Assembly: GCF_019393635.1 (NCBI RefSeq)
Contig: NC_057866.1
Span: forward strand, 4,056,223 to 4,120,222
Length of the DNA stretch: 64,000 bases
From: Dromiciops gliroides
Lineage: Eukaryota; Chordata; Mammalia; Microbiotheria; Microbiotheriidae
Direction: 5' to 3'
Below are positions 12,955 through 24,870 of the stretch, piece after piece. A model generated the notes under the pieces. It saw only the letters and a program-made list of their open reading frames with translations. It was not told the origin of the DNA and ran no database searches. Each line of letters begins with the position of its first letter. The stretch's first letter is position 1. A program made the position numbers and the translations under genes.

Positions 12955-14129
12955 ATTAGGAAGTGAAGAGCAAGTTTCATCTCTGATCTTCTGTATGCCT
13001 GGTTGTTCATTATACTGATTACTTTTGAAATATTTTTGGTACCATATTGTTGTCATTGTATAAATAATTCTGATTCTGGTTATTTCTCTCTGCAACAATT
13101 TATACAAGTCTTTCCAAGTTTTCCAGAAAATATCTTCTTTCTCATTTTTACAACTGTAAAACAGGATTTCATTACATTTATAACATAGCTTGTTCAACTA
13201 TTCCTCAATTTATGGAAACCCTGTCAGATTCCCTTTCTTTGCCATGTGAAAAAGAACTATAATTTCTTTTTGTCCGGCCTTAGCATTCATTTTGCTGAGA
13301 ACTAATAACTTCCTTAAACTACTCTCCCTTTAATTTTCCCTTCTCCATTCTTCCTTTTCCCATTTATTTCCCTGTTGAATGAAATCTATTTCTGTAACTA
13401 ATTGTGTGTCTTAATGTGTGTGTTCTTCTCTATTTTGATCTGTTCAGATGAGAGCAAGGTTCAAGTGTCTACTATTCCTCACCACCACCTACACCTTGTT
13501 TTTCTACATATCCACTTTCACACCCTGATTTTTGGAGAAAGTTTTCCATATACTTCCTTCCTTCCCCAGAACCAGTGGATTCCCCCCACCTTTCCATTCT
13601 TTCCTTTTGATCATTAAGAAATTAAGAAATGAAACCCTCTTTTGCTTATTAGACTCCTTCCATGTTTGCCGATAATGTTAGGTTCACAAGGGACACCTGT
13701 ACCATCTCTACATAATAGAATGGGAGCAGTTCACCTTTGTTAGTTATTTTTTTAAATCATTCTTCATTTCTGTTTACCTTCTAATGTTTCTTTTAACTCC
13801 TGAGTTCTACATGACCCTGGGATTTTCATCACGATTGTTTGGAAATCCTCTATTTCATTATATGCCTCTTTCCCCCTGCAGGATTATATTGATTTCTACT
13901 GAGTAAGGTATTTATAACTGTACACCTATACCATCTGTGTTCTGGCATATATTATTTATTCTCCGCTTGTAAATTATGTGTGATCCTAATTGTGACTTTT
14001 CACTATTTGAATTCTTTCTTTCTTGGTTTTTATAGCAAATTCCCCGCTTTTGACTGGGAATTTCTGATTTTGGCCATAATGTTCCTGTCATTTTTCATTT
14101 GGAGGTTTCTCTCCTGAGGTGACCAGTGG

Positions 14130-14166
<37 letters not shown>

Positions 14167-14560
14167 GTGGTTGGTTTTTTTACTATTTCCATTTTGTTAT
14201 TAGTTCTGGTTCTAAGAGATTTGGGGAGTTTCCTTTTAGGATGTCTTTTTCTCCTTTTTCATACATATGTTACATATTTTATTAAAAATTTCCAAAATAC
14301 ATGGAAAATTTTTTTTCAACATGGTCTTCATCAGTGAGGGGCAGTCTTGCTTTGGATCCTTTAGTGATTCCTACTGACATAGGGTGCCAATATTCTTGTC
14401 CCTACTCTCTCCTCCTAAGCCTCTGGCCTGATGTGAACGGTTACTTTGTTTCCTTGATTCATCTCATTTTCTTAGTCCAGAGAAATACCCCCACTCTATC
14501 ATACTCCATTGTCCCTAAAAACATCATGTTTCAATAAAGATGACCTGAAGCAATTAAAAA
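12955..14560 (-). mobile_element. HAL1-like element (ORF1-only L1 relative), unit A
   Basis: Antisense. An L1-type 3' end (12,955-13,260) is followed by spacer and then a decayed ORF1 C-terminal region (about 13,880-14,120; the plus strand 'ctactgagtaaggtatt...tctggcatat' lines up with 22,780-22,835). No ORF2 lies between. Shared with B and C, so older than the duplications. Contains a (TG)n run at 14,131-14,163. Confidence 0.6.
14131..14163. repeat. (TG)n microsatellite
   Basis: About 16 TG repeats inside the HAL1-like element. Confidence 0.95.
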
Positions 14561-14569
14561 AGCAACAAC

Positions 14570-15300
14570 AATCTGACACCTGCAGTTGCTCCTATTCTGT
14601 GCTGGTGAATTAACTGGTTTTGCATAAATTGACTTCCTAGTGCTATAGGATTCTCCTTTCTGCCCATCCACTGTAGAGCATCACCTACTTCAGGAGAGAC
14701 GATTTCATTTTCTTGGTATTGCCATCACCAATACTGGTGCTGGAAATTATTTTACTCTCAGTATCTCACAAACAAAACAATAAAGTAATTATTTGGCTTC
14801 CTTCCCTCCTTTGCAGAGGTAGGTGACTATCAGAGTCAGTCATGTGTATACTATTGGATTTGGTTCATATGATTCATAGTTGTTCTGAAGCATTTTTCTC
14901 TTTCAATTTTATTCATTGATTTAAAAAAAATATGGACTCTAGATTGGGGGCATGATATTGACCAATAAGAATGAAAAATTATCAATACATATTTTAAAAT
15001 ACGAATAAGTGAATTTATGAGTGAATAAATAAATGAACAATAAATGCATACATATATACATCCATAAATGCATGAGGAAATTTCTGGTTAATTAAGTGGT
15101 TCAGCCCACTTTTAAGCCTTTCCACATGGGTCATAGAAGGAAGCCAAGCCCTCATTTACTCCTCTCTAGTCTAAAGAAAGAAAAGAGAGGAAATGAAGAG
15201 TAGGTTGGAGCCTGGTCAGGGACAAGAGGAGAGGCCAGTGTAACCCTAGTCATCTGTAGGAGGCTCATTTGTCACACTGTGACAACATGACAGGAGAAAG
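14570..15300. other. Conserved intronic sequence before MRGPR A
   Basis: Aligns with 56,500-57,300 in C and, around the LTR-like insert, with B. Includes 'aagaggaaatgaag' and 'gacaggagaaaggggaaagg' blocks. No gene seen. Confidence 0.5.
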
Positions 15301-15304
15301 GGGA

Positions 15305-15545
15305 AAGGGGAGAATGGAACCTGCTTTATTAAGCACCTACTGTGTTAAACACTTTATAAATATTACCTTATTTGATCCTTGGAAGAACCCTGTGAGGGAA
15401 GTGCTCTTTTAGCCTCATTTTACAGTTGAGGATCCTGAGGCAGACAGATGTTAAGTGACTTGTCCAGGGTCATACAGTAAGTGTCTGAGGCTATATTTAA
15501 AATCATTTCTTACTCCAGCTCAATGCTCTGTGAGCTGTGGCGACA
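15305..15545 (-). mobile_element. MIR-like CORE-SINE, unit A
   Basis: Antisense: 'ttattaagcacctactgtgt', 'attttacagttgagg', 'acttgtccagggtcata'. It lies about 140 bp before the splice acceptor; same in B (32,500-32,738) and C (57,310-57,495). Confidence 0.8.
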
Positions 15546-15670
15546 CCTAAAAGCCCACTGGAGGGAGTGGCAAAGAGGAGGCTCTAACTCCTGAAAAGGG
15601 GGAAGGGATTAAATCTCTGGCAAAGTCCCTGATGCACTGCCTTCTCTGGCAAAGTCCCTGATGCACTGAC

Positions 15671-15727
15671 TTCTGTCCCCAGGGCGTCTGAGAGGAGCAG
15701 GACTTCCTGAGGCTGAGACCAATCACC
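15671..15727 (+). promoter_or_regulatory. Splice acceptor and 5' UTR of MRGPR copy A
   Basis: A pyrimidine tract followed by CCCCAG (AG at 15,681-15,682), then 45 bp to the ATG in a good Kozak context (ACCATGG-like). The site is conserved in units B and C, which supports a spliced 5' leader rather than translation reading in from upstream. Confidence 0.6.
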
Positions 15728-16695
15728 ATGGCCGTGTCCCTCACACATTGGGAGCCGGAATATATTAATAACTTCACAAGGAAGAGCAGAGGAAATCAGA
15801 GTTATGTTTCAGGGGCAAATGAAGAATTTTTCTTATCCTACTGGATGCGGATCCTCGATCTGGTCGTTGCCCTGGTTGGGTTGGTGGGGAACAGCATTGT
15901 CCTGTGGCTCCTGGGCTTCCGCATCCCCAGGAATCCCTTCTCCGTCTATATCCTCAACCTGGCCGGGGCCGACGCCCTCTTCCTTTGCAGTTTTTTTTTT
16001 CCATTGGTATAGGGAGATTTGTTGGATATTTTCGTTATATTTTCGAGGTTCTGTTAAACGCCGCATCCTTAGCCTACACTGTGGGCCTGAGCCTCCGGAC
16101 TGCGATCAGCACCGAGCGCTGTCTAGCGGTGCTCTTCCCCTCCTGGTACCTACACGACCGCCCCAAGCTCACGTCTGCAGCGGTGGTGTGCGCCGTCCTC
16201 TGGGCTCTGCCTGGCTTCTTCTGGCTAGCGGATTTAGTCTTTTGCAATTCCATAAGAAATCCGTTTGCTTGTTTCACCCTCTCTGACGTCGGGGTCGTGT
16301 GGTTAATCCACCTCACCCCAGTGCTGGGCGTGTCCAGCCTGACTCTGCTACTGAGGGTCCTGTGCAGCTCCCAGCGCCCGCAACTCCCCAGGCTCTGCCT
16401 CCTGGTCCTGCTCATGGTCCTGGTGTTCCTGATCTGCGGCCTGCTTTGGGGGGTCGAAGGTGAAATGAGGTCCCTGCGCTTAGCTTTCATGCCTTATTGG
16501 CTCCCTTCGCTTCTGGCCTGTGTGAACAGCAGCGCAAACCCTTTCATTTACTTCTTGCTGGGCAGCCGATGGCCTAGAATCGGGAGGGAGCCCCTCAGGG
16601 TGGTCCTGCAGAGGGCCCTGGCCGACGAGCACGAGTTGGAGAGTGGGAGAAGGGACACCCGCCACAGCCACACCCGGGAGACAGCATTCTCATGA
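15728..16695 (+). pseudogene. Mas-related GPCR copy A, frameshifted
   Basis: A class A GPCR of the Mas-related family, normally a plasma-membrane receptor on sensory neurons or mast cells. The first frame reads the N-terminus (sequons N15-F-T and N23-Q-S), TM1 with VGNSIVL and TM2 with [11 protein letters not shown], then stops just after a run of ten T (15,991-16,000). The next frame resumes at once and reads to TGA at 16,693: TM3, the family's ISTERC (replacing DRY) with LAVLFPSWY in loop 2, TM4-TM6, NPFIYFLLGS in TM7 and the ADEHELES tail. The length of 968 nt is one short of a multiple of three, so a single net indel near the T-run accounts for the break; a sequencing slip is possible. 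A poly(A) signal AATAAA lies at 16,832-16,837. The region after TM2 is also about two residues shorter than in copy C. Confidence 0.85.
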
Positions 16696-16839
16696 CAAGA
16701 AGATGCTCGGACAGGGGAGCCCATGAAGTGAGCTCTCCGACCCAACTGCCCTCCTCCCACTTCTCTGTGAGGGGAGCCAGGACTCCCCCCCATGCCTTCC
16801 GTTGGTACCTAGGGTCTGAATTTAAGTGATGAATAAATA

Positions 16840-17265
16840 TTGATTAGGAGCCTAATAGATGCCAGACGCTACGCTAAGTATCTTATTGCATAAAGTATCT
16901 TTATGTATCTTATTGCATTCTCACAATGTCCCTAGGAGGTGGGTACTTTCTACTTTATTTTTATTTTTATTTTATTTTTTTTGCGGGGCAATGGGGGTTA
17001 AGTGACTTGCCCAGGATCACACAGCTAATGTCAAGTGTCTGAGGCTGGATTTGAACTCAGGTCCTCCTGACTCCAGGGCCAGTGCTCTATCCACTGTACC
17101 ACCTAGTTGCCCCCGGGCACTTTCATTATGCCAATTCTACAGCGCTGGAAACTGAGGCAGGCATTCAGGGACTGACACTAGGTCTGAAAGCTACCGAATG
17201 ACTCAGATTGGATTTGAGCTGAAGGTTTTCTGACTCCAGGCCTAAAGCTCTGGGCACTCTGGAGC
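16840..17265 (-). mobile_element. MIR-like CORE-SINE split by a younger SINE
   Basis: The MIR-like antisense sequence on both sides (16,840-16,954 and 17,115-17,265) is interrupted by a CORE-SINE. Counterparts at 34,195-34,550 and 59,085-59,315. Confidence 0.7.
16955..17114 (-). mobile_element. CORE-SINE inside MIR-like SINE, unit A
   Basis: Antisense copy with target repeat GGGTACTTTC / GGGCACTTTC. Absent from the same spot in B and C. Confidence 0.9.
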
Positions 17266-17447
17266 CCCCAATTGGCTGGAAGCCTCAGGACTTACTGTGC
17301 TTAAGGAGTGAGGTCTAGAGCCTCTTGTGTCACCAGCAAAGAGGGTCACTCCAACAGATGCCACTGTCCTGGTCCCGGAGGGTAGAGGAGGAGAAAAAAC
17401 ACCATCTAAGGCACTCTGTCTCTCTGGCTTCTTGTCAATCTTGGTAA

Positions 17448-17760
17448 ATGAAGCCATGGAATCAGGGGTCAGACTCCTCAAGGTTCCATGCTCCTCCACC
17501 CTGTCTTCTCTCAGGATTGATCCACAAGATTCCCTCAGGCCTCCTCCCCTCCCCCTGCCCTGAGCAGAGTAGTCTTAAGCTCAGTCATGCCTCCCCACCT
17601 CTATTTCCCACTCCTCCTCCTCTCATCTCTTCTCTCACTGCCATCACAGAAACTGAGCCAACTACTTCTCTGCCTCTAAAGGTCAGGACTGGGGCTCAGC
17701 ATCCTCTCTTGTCTTCATTCTGTTTTTCCAGGGCTCAGTCTCTCTGAATCTCTGTGACTC
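17448..17760 (+). other. Conserved pyrimidine-rich block 3' of MRGPR A
   Basis: A block rich in C and T about 0.75 kb past the receptor stop, similar to 34,721-35,040 and 60,088-60,405. Each copy contains an open frame of about 100 codons ending at the same place (FSRAQSL or FSRAQPL). Differences between copies change the amino acid as often as not, so I do not call it coding. It could be a downstream UTR exon, a regulatory block or plain duplicated sequence. Confidence 0.4.
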
Positions 17761-18118
17761 TCTATTCCAATCTCTCTTTCACCCTCCATAACCCAGTTCC
17801 TGATGAGGAACCTGTGTGGAAAACATATTATGTGTATTTTATGACAGTGGACAACCTATTGAGGCCATGGCAAGAGAAGGGGACACATTATCACATATGC
17901 AGACACACACAAAACCACAAACTGCTCTGGAGTAGACAATTATCCAGCCCTGTTTTGAATGCTTCAGTAACACCTCATTCCCTCCTTAGGGTTTGTCAGA
18001 TCCCATCGTTTACCTAGTCCAGGCACAAAATGATGACATGCCATAATCAGCTCCTCTTGTCATTTTTTATATGATGCACATGACTACAAGCATTAAATAG
18101 TAACCAAGGCATGCAATG

Positions 18119-18355
18119 GAAAATGCTATTCACATCTAGAGAGAGAATGGATGGAGTCTGAATACATATCAATTCACTTTTTTTGTCTTGTTCTGTTCTT
18201 TTTTCATGACATAACTAGTAAAGAAATATGTTTTACATAATTGCACATATATAACCTATACCAAATTGCTTATTGTTTTAGGGAATTGGAGGAGTGAAAG
18301 AAAATTTGGAACTCAAAATTTTATATTAAAAATGAATGTTAAAAAATTTCTTTAC
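18119..18355 (+). mobile_element. L1 3' UTR fragment
   Basis: 'cacatctagagagagaatgg' and 'tagtaaagaaatatgttt' L1 3' UTR features, starting at the right edge of unit A. Confidence 0.7.
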
Positions 18356-18379
18356 ATATAATTGGAAAAATGCTATTTA

Positions 18380-19615
18380 AAAGAAAAAATAAACAGGAAC
18401 ATCAAAAAAAAAGAATTCCCCCTTTTCTGTCAGATTTATGGGCAGAGGAAGAATTTAGGACCAAAGAAGATATAGAGAGTAAAACAAAATGTAAAATAGA
18501 TCACTTTGATTACATAAAATTAAAAATCTTTTGCACAAACAAAACTAATGTAACCAAGATTACAAGGGAAGTAAAAAAAAACCTGGGAAAGAATTTTTGA
18601 AACAAATATCTCTGATAAAGGCCTCATTTCTCAAATATATAAAGAACTAAGTCAAATTCATAAAAATACAAGTCATTCCCCAATTGATAAATGGTCAAAG
18701 AATTTGAACAGGCAGTTTTCAGACAAAGAAATCCAAGCTATCTGTAATCATATGAAAAAATGCTCTAGATCACTACTGATCAGAGAAATGCAAATTCAAA
18801 CAACTTTGAGGTATCACCTCATGCCTATCAAAGTGGTAAACATAACAGAAATGGAAAATATTAGATGTTGGAGGGGATGTAGGAAAGCTGGGATACTAAT
18901 CCATTGTTGGTGAAGTTGTGAAAAGATCCAACATTCTGGAGAATAACTTGAAACTATGTCCAAAGGGCTATAGGACTGTGCATACCCTTTGATCCAGCAA
19001 TACCACTGCTAGGTTTATATCCCAAAGACATCCCCCCAAAGAGAAAAAGACCTATTTGTACAAAAATCTTTATAGCAGCTCTTTTTGTGGTGGCTAAGAA
19101 TTGGAAATCAAAGGAATGCCCAGCAATTGGGGAATGGCTAAACAAACTGATGGTGATGGAATATTATTGTGCCATAAGAAATGACAAGAAGAATGACTTC
19201 AGAAAGGCCTGGAAAGACATGTATGAAATGATGTATAGTGAAGTGAGTAGAACTAAGAGAACATGGTGCACAGAGACAGCAATATTGTTTGAGGAAGAAC
19301 TGGGAATGACTTGAGTATTCTTAACAATAAAATGATCCAAGACAATCCCAAAGAACTATTGATAAAACATACTATCCACCTCCAAAGAAAGAACTGATAT
19401 TGGTGGAACAGACTGAAGCATGCTATTTTTTTACTTTCTTTCTTTTTTTTCTTGTACAAAATGACAAATATGGTAATGTTTTACATAATCATACATGTAT
19501 AACCCATATCTGATTGTTTGCCACCTCAGAGAGGGGCTAGGGGAAGGAGGGAAACAGGGATAAAAATTGGAACCTAAAACTATAAATAAAATGTTTATTA
19601 TATAAACAAGAATTC
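18380..19615 (+). mobile_element. 5'-truncated L1: ORF2 C-terminus and 3' UTR
   Basis: Frames read FLSDLWAEEEFRTKEDIESK, KCKIDHFDYIKLK, then NRQFSDKEIQAICNHMKK and KEMENIRCWRGCRKAGIL-type L1 ORF2 C-terminal sequence with breaks. Followed by the 3' UTR and an A-rich tail. A decayed LINE. Confidence 0.85.
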
Positions 19616-19619
19616 CTCA

Positions 19620-21184
19620 GTTCTTATTTTCTAATATATCTCATTCAAGCACTCTCTGTCTGTCTCTGTCTGTCTCTGTCTCTCTCTTCCCACCTTCCCT
19701 CCCTCCTTTCCCCCCAATCTCTCTTGCCTTTTATATGCACACTCCTTTTTTACCCAGCAGTCAACAAAAAAGGGAATTTCATCATTGAACCATTCAGTTA
19801 AGAAATCCCTACCCATTCTCTGGTGGGCAGGGGGGGCAGACAGCAGATCAAAGTTCTCCCTTTATCATGTACATCTGGAAGCAGCCATATCGAGTGTCTA
19901 CATGAGTTGTTTCAAGAATGGACAATTCCCTCATTCCACCTAGAATGTAAGTGCTCCTATTTTCCCCATCTGAGACATGGAGAAATTCAGAAAGACTTAG
20001 ATAAACCACATCAATTGTCTAGCATCTCTCAGCAAGTAGAGGCAGAATTTGAATTGAAATTTTCCTGACTTCTAGTCCAGGCAGCTATTCACTATACCAG
20101 GGTCCCTCACATAATCTAAGGGAAGTAATTCACTGGGGGTAAAGCAGGTATAGACTAAATTGATGGGATTGTTTCTGGTCTAAAGAAGAGATTGAAGTTT
20201 CAAATGATCTACATTATTGTCAGAAGACTTATAAATGACAGATAGTTTGTGTCATTACTATTTAGATATTTTTAATTGTCACCAAGTCTCCAAATTGTCC
20301 CCACCACATTTGCTATATTTCTGCTGGTAAAATGAGCCAAAAGCTATATCACTCCTTTGGGTAATAGTTGTCTTTTCTTGGACTCTGGACCCTCCTAGAA
20401 GGTTGATGCTTGACTACTTAGGAAAGGAGAAACAGAAAAAGTTGCTAGGTGCCTAGGTATCTGGATGAACCAACTTTCTTCCTTGGAATGGTGACAAGAT
20501 TGTAGAAAGAACATATCTCCCTCACCACAGTAAATTTGGAGTGCACTATTTGTCACATAGGAGATTTAAAGTGAGTCTAAGATAGAAGCAGTTTCTTCTT
20601 TTTACGGTTCTAGGGATTTCCATCCCACCTCCCCCCACCTTAGCCATTGAGACAATGACTTCATTTTAAAGCATCTTTATCTTTCAGCCTTGAGTCAATA
20701 CATGGCTGGAAGCAGGCAAGGCATTCATCATCTCTAAAATACCAGAGGATTTAGCTAGTAGATTTGGAGGAAAGAATGTATGATGGGGCACTCGATGTGT
20801 TCCATGATATGGCTCAGACAGGTGTATCCATTAAAGGTATCCCTTCCTTATGATCCTGACCAGTCTCAGCTGCAGTCTTCCTCACAGAAAAGACAGCACT
20901 CCCTACCATTTTAGCCAAGCAATTCTCTATGAAACTGGAGATGTCCCTAAGGTTACAAAAACAAGAGTTTGTTTGGGGATCAAGGTCCAGCACTTCATGT
21001 ATGATTCATTCAAAGGAGGAAAACTCCCACAACTGAGCACTCTCCATGGCATGAAGAGGAAGGAAGGAATGTTATTTCCTGAAGCCCTTTGCCTGACTTT
21101 TCCTGGTCAGTCTCTATATGTGGATATATGGGAAGATATTTTGCCTCCAGGCTTCATGCCCTTCCCTCAGCTTATTTTATTAAA
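19620..21184. other. No recognised gene
   Basis: Starts with a (TCTG)n-rich tract (19,655-19,690). A MIR-like relic lies at 19,945-20,105 ('cagaatttgaattg'). The rest is unique-looking; the 117-codon frame at 20,850-21,203 matches nothing I know and runs into a repeat. Confidence 0.5.
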
Positions 21185-21734
21185 ATTATTTTCATTTATT
21201 TAATTAAATACTTCTCAAATTCATGTGAAAAATTCATGTATATACGTATATGTATTGATATATTTATATATCACTTTGGAGTTCCAAATTCTCCCCTTAT
21301 CTCCCACCTTCTTCTCTTCTTTAAAAGGTAAGCAGTTTGATATTGATGATACATGTGAAGTTATGAAAAACATATTGTCATATTTGCCATATTAAAAAAC
21401 AGAAACAAAATAAAACAATAAAAATAAGGAATGTTTTCAAAAATACGTTTTGATCTGCACTCACAGTCCATCAGTTTTTTTTCCTGTGGAGGTTAATAAC
21501 ATTTTACATTATAAGGTCTTTGGAATTATCTTGGTTTATTGTCTTGATCATAGTAGCTAAGTCTTTTATAGTTGATCATCCTTACAATATTGTTGGCACT
21601 TTGTAAAGTGTTTTACTCCTTCATTTTGCAAGGGTCCATATAAGTTCCCACATTTTTCTGAAACCCTCCATCTCTGCTCTTCCTTTCTTATTATGGTTAA
21701 TTTGTGTTTTAGTTACATTTTATTCTTTGCAAAC

Positions 21735-21935
21735 CCATTTGGGGTTTCCTTGGCAAACATACTGCAATGGGTTGTCATTTTGTTCTCCAGCTCATTTTAC
21801 AAATGAGGAAACCCAGGCAAACAGGGTAAGTGCCTTGTTGAGTGTCACACAGCAACTAAGTGTCTGAGGCTGGATTTGAACTCAGGAAGTTTTCCTGTGT
21901 CCAGGACTAGAACTCTATCCACTGAGCTACCTAGC
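21735..21935 (-). mobile_element. MIR-like CORE-SINE
   Basis: Antisense: 'tttacaaatgaggaaaccc', 'ctgaggctggatttgaactc'. Confidence 0.8.
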
Positions 21936-21940
21936 TTCTT

Positions 21941-22100
21941 TTTTTTTTTAACTTTTTTTTTTTAAGTGAGGCAATTGGGGTTAAGTGACTTGCCCAGGGT
22001 CACACAGCCAGTAAGTGTTAAGTGTCCGAGGCCGGATTTGAACTCAGGTACTCCTGACTCCAGGGCTGGTGCTCTATCCACTGCGCCACCTAGCTGCCCC
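21941..22100 (-). mobile_element. CORE-SINE
   Basis: Antisense full-length, target repeat GCTACCTAGCTTCTT at about 21,927 and 22,101. Confidence 0.95.
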
Positions 22101-22192
22101 GCTACCTAGCTTCTTAGATCTATTCTCCCTTTTTTCATCTCCACTCATCCCCTTTACTTCTTACTTCCCTGTTGGGCAAAATAGATTTTAAT

Positions 22193-22280
22193 TACCTACC
22201 TACCTACCTACCTACTTACCTACCAACTACCTACCTACCTCCCCACTTACCTACTTATCCATCCATCCATCCATCATCTA
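22193..22280. repeat. (CTAC)n/(CATC)n microsatellite
   Basis: Imperfect tetranucleotide repeats. Confidence 0.9.
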
Positions 22281-23024
22281 TCTCTTCCCTTTTTAAACCA
22301 ATTTAGATGAGATTGATGTTCAAGAATTGACTGCCCCTATCCCCCCTCCCTCATTTCCCTAGTAAGTGTAAATGCTCTTTCTTGTGTTCCCTTTTATGTA
22401 AGATGATTTTCTTCATTTTTGCCCTCCTTTCCCCACTATCCCAGGGCATCCATCTTTTTGATTATCTATTTAAAAAATATCTCAAAATAATCAACTTACT
22501 CTCACACCAACTTCATATATAGAATCCTTCTAATTGCCCTAATAATGGTAAAGTTCTTAGGAGACATGTGTCATTTTCACATATAGAAAGGTAAATAGTT
22601 CAACTTATTGAATCCCTTATGACTTCTTCTTTTGTGTTTACTTTTTATGATCCACTTGAGTTTTGTATTTAATCAAGCTAATTCTGTATTCTAATCAGCT
22701 CTGGTCATTTTTATCAGGAACGATTGAAACTCTTATTTCATCAAATACCCATTTTTTCACTTGGAGAATTACACCCAGTTTTTCTGGGTAAGTTATTCTT
22801 GGTTGTGAAGCCAGCTCTTTTGCCTTCCAGCATATCATATCCCAAGCCCTTTGATCCTTTAATGTAGTAGCTGCTAAATTTTGTGGCATCCTGACTGTGG
22901 CTCTACAGAATTTAGATTTTTTTCCTTTCTGCATGCTTAAAGTATTTTCTCTTTGACCAGGGAGCTCTGGAATCTAATATTCCTGAGAATTTTCATTTTT
23001 TTATTTCTTTCAGGTAGGTATTGG

Positions 23025-23209
23025 TGGATTGTTTTGTTGTTGTTGTTGTTGTTGTTTTGGGTTTTTTGGTTTTAGTGAGGCAGTTGGGGTTAAGTGACTT
23101 GCCCAGGGTCACACAGCTAGTAAGTGTTAAGGGTCTGAGGTCGGATTTGAACTCAGGTGCTCCTGAATCCAGGGCCAGTGCTCTATCCACTGCACCACCT
23201 AGCTGCCCC
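23025..23209 (-). mobile_element. CORE-SINE with (GTT)n tail
   Basis: Antisense; its A-tail has become a (GTT)n run on the plus strand. Confidence 0.9.
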
Positions 23210-23470
23210 AGATTGCTTTACATTTTTTATTTTACCCTCTGGTTCTAGATTACTGGGGCAGTTTTCCTTGATAATTTCTTGAAATATTATGTCTAGACTC
23301 TCTTTCTGATCATGGGTTTTAGGTAATACAACAATTCTCAAATGAGCTCTTCTTGATCTGTTTTGGGGAAATTCTTTTTTTAAGGTATTATTTTCTTCAT
23401 TTTTAGGTGTCTCTTTTCTGAAGTTGTTATTTGTCTTGGGATGTATGGACTATTCAGGGAGAACTAGCAC

Positions 23471-23744
23471 ATCCCTTGTGATAGCTTGGCAAACACTTTT
23501 CAGGGCTGCCCTTCAGCCAACTCTCATCTGTAGCTAAAAGTAGTTGTAGTGTGTGCATTGTCTATACCTCAGTAAAACCATCTTGTCATACTAACTAAAC
23601 TAGGTTGAGGGTGACCACCAGACCACAAACTTTTTGTGAAGTACATAGATGTTTAACTCAAGCACATGAAGTCTTCCCCCATTGGAATGGGCAGATAAGA
23701 ACAATTTGTTTCAGTGGCCATGAAGGCAGATGAATCAGGAATTT
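23471..23744. other. No recognised gene
   Basis: Unique-looking sequence between the HAL1-like element and unit B. Confidence 0.5.
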
Positions 23745-24870
23745 ACTTTGGATCCAGGTCTTCTTAGGATCTCCAGATCAGAGGACAGAGCAGCACCTAT
23801 AGGTTAATTCTACAAGATAATCCCCATCTACTCACAGCAAATATGTGCCATCTACCCTGGAGGGCACTGAACAGAGCCACCTCTGGTTACCCATAGGGAT
23901 TGTGATCATTGTCAGTGGTATGGTTTCTCCAAACATTACCCAAAGAGGTGTAGGCTACTGAGTTCTTCCCCTCTCCAAAACCTCTTCAGAAATGTCCCAT
24001 GACTCCCCAAAGTGCAGAAATGATGAAGGAAACAATTTCAGAGAAACCTGGGAAGACTTTGTATAAACTGACACAAAGTAAAGTGAACAAAACAAAAAAG
24101 GGAAAAATACACAATAGCAACAACACAAACAACTGTGAAAGACTTTAAGAATTCCAATCAATTCAAGGAATAGGCACAACTCCAACCCCATTCAAAAACA
24201 TATTTCTTTGGACATTGTCAATAAGGAAATTTGTTTTGCTAGAGTAAATTTATTTCTTACAAGAGTTGGTTTTGCTTTTGTTTCCGTTTTTCCAATGGCA
24301 TCCAGTGGAGACATAAAAGAGAAGGGGAAAAAGCTCATTGACTGATTTTTGATGAGTGTGCCCTTACAATCCTTTTTAATATGACCTACATAAGTTATTA
24401 TTTACATGATAGGAGAGGAGAAATTTATCTAGGGGAAAAACAGATATAACAACTAAAGAAAGTAATACAAATATTTCTAATAAAAAATTAAGATAATACA
24501 ATAAAAAATCATAACCAATGCCCCACAACTTAAAAAGGACCCCTCTTATTTTCTAAAACAAATCCTTCAATACAAAAAAAGAAGAAAAAATCAGTTTTCC
24601 TGCTGGGCAGTCCTCTCTGGTCTAGCTTGAATCTTTTCTGTAGATGAAAGGCCGATCTAGTTAGAACCACAGCAGCCTAAGAGAGTTGTGATTTCACTAC
24701 TTCTTATCTCTTTCAAAGCTTCAGATGTGATCAGAGAAGCCTCATTCTTTCATCCTTTTTAAGAAGTTTCCCTCATTGCTCCAGATATGAGAAATGGGAA
24801 GATCTTAGAATCTGTATCTCTTTTTCTGATTTGGGAGATATGAGATCAAGCTTGAAATATATTAGCCTTA

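Larger units (their letters stand above)
3940..18118 (+). repeat. Duplication unit A of the MRGPR array
   Basis: Seen: long stretches align by eye with 23,745-35,905 and 43,985-61,035 in the same order: a block near 3.95 kb, the exon-1-like block near 5.6 kb, a MIR-like SINE at 7.4 kb, blocks at 8.1 and 9.0-9.3 kb, a microsatellite plus antisense HAL1-like element at 12.8-14.6 kb, a MIR-like SINE at 15.3 kb, the receptor exon, and a pyrimidine-rich block at 17.5-17.8 kb. The left edge is set by the start of similarity to unit B (a 'ggtccagg' context). The right edge is where an L1 3' end begins. A short L1-like piece at about 4,225-4,360 is shared with unit B (24,035-24,150). Inference: tandem segmental duplication, old enough for heavy indel divergence. 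Confidence 0.8.
21185..23470 (-). mobile_element. HAL1-like element with nested SINEs
   Basis: The minus strand has an L1-type 3' end (21,185-21,660), then about 600 bp of non-ORF2 sequence. At 22,695-22,934 is a frame with AKELASQPRITYPEKLGVI, the ORF1p C-terminal domain pattern (compare human ORF1p FQPRISYPAKL), then more ORF1-like sequence to about 23,470. ORF2 is absent. Interrupted by a MIR-like SINE and two CORE-SINEs. Better preserved than the copies in units A-C. Confidence 0.65.

Noticed and set aside
20850-21203. 117-codon frame as a gene
   Set aside because: No recognisable domain, no splice context, and its 3' end lies in an L1-type repeat.
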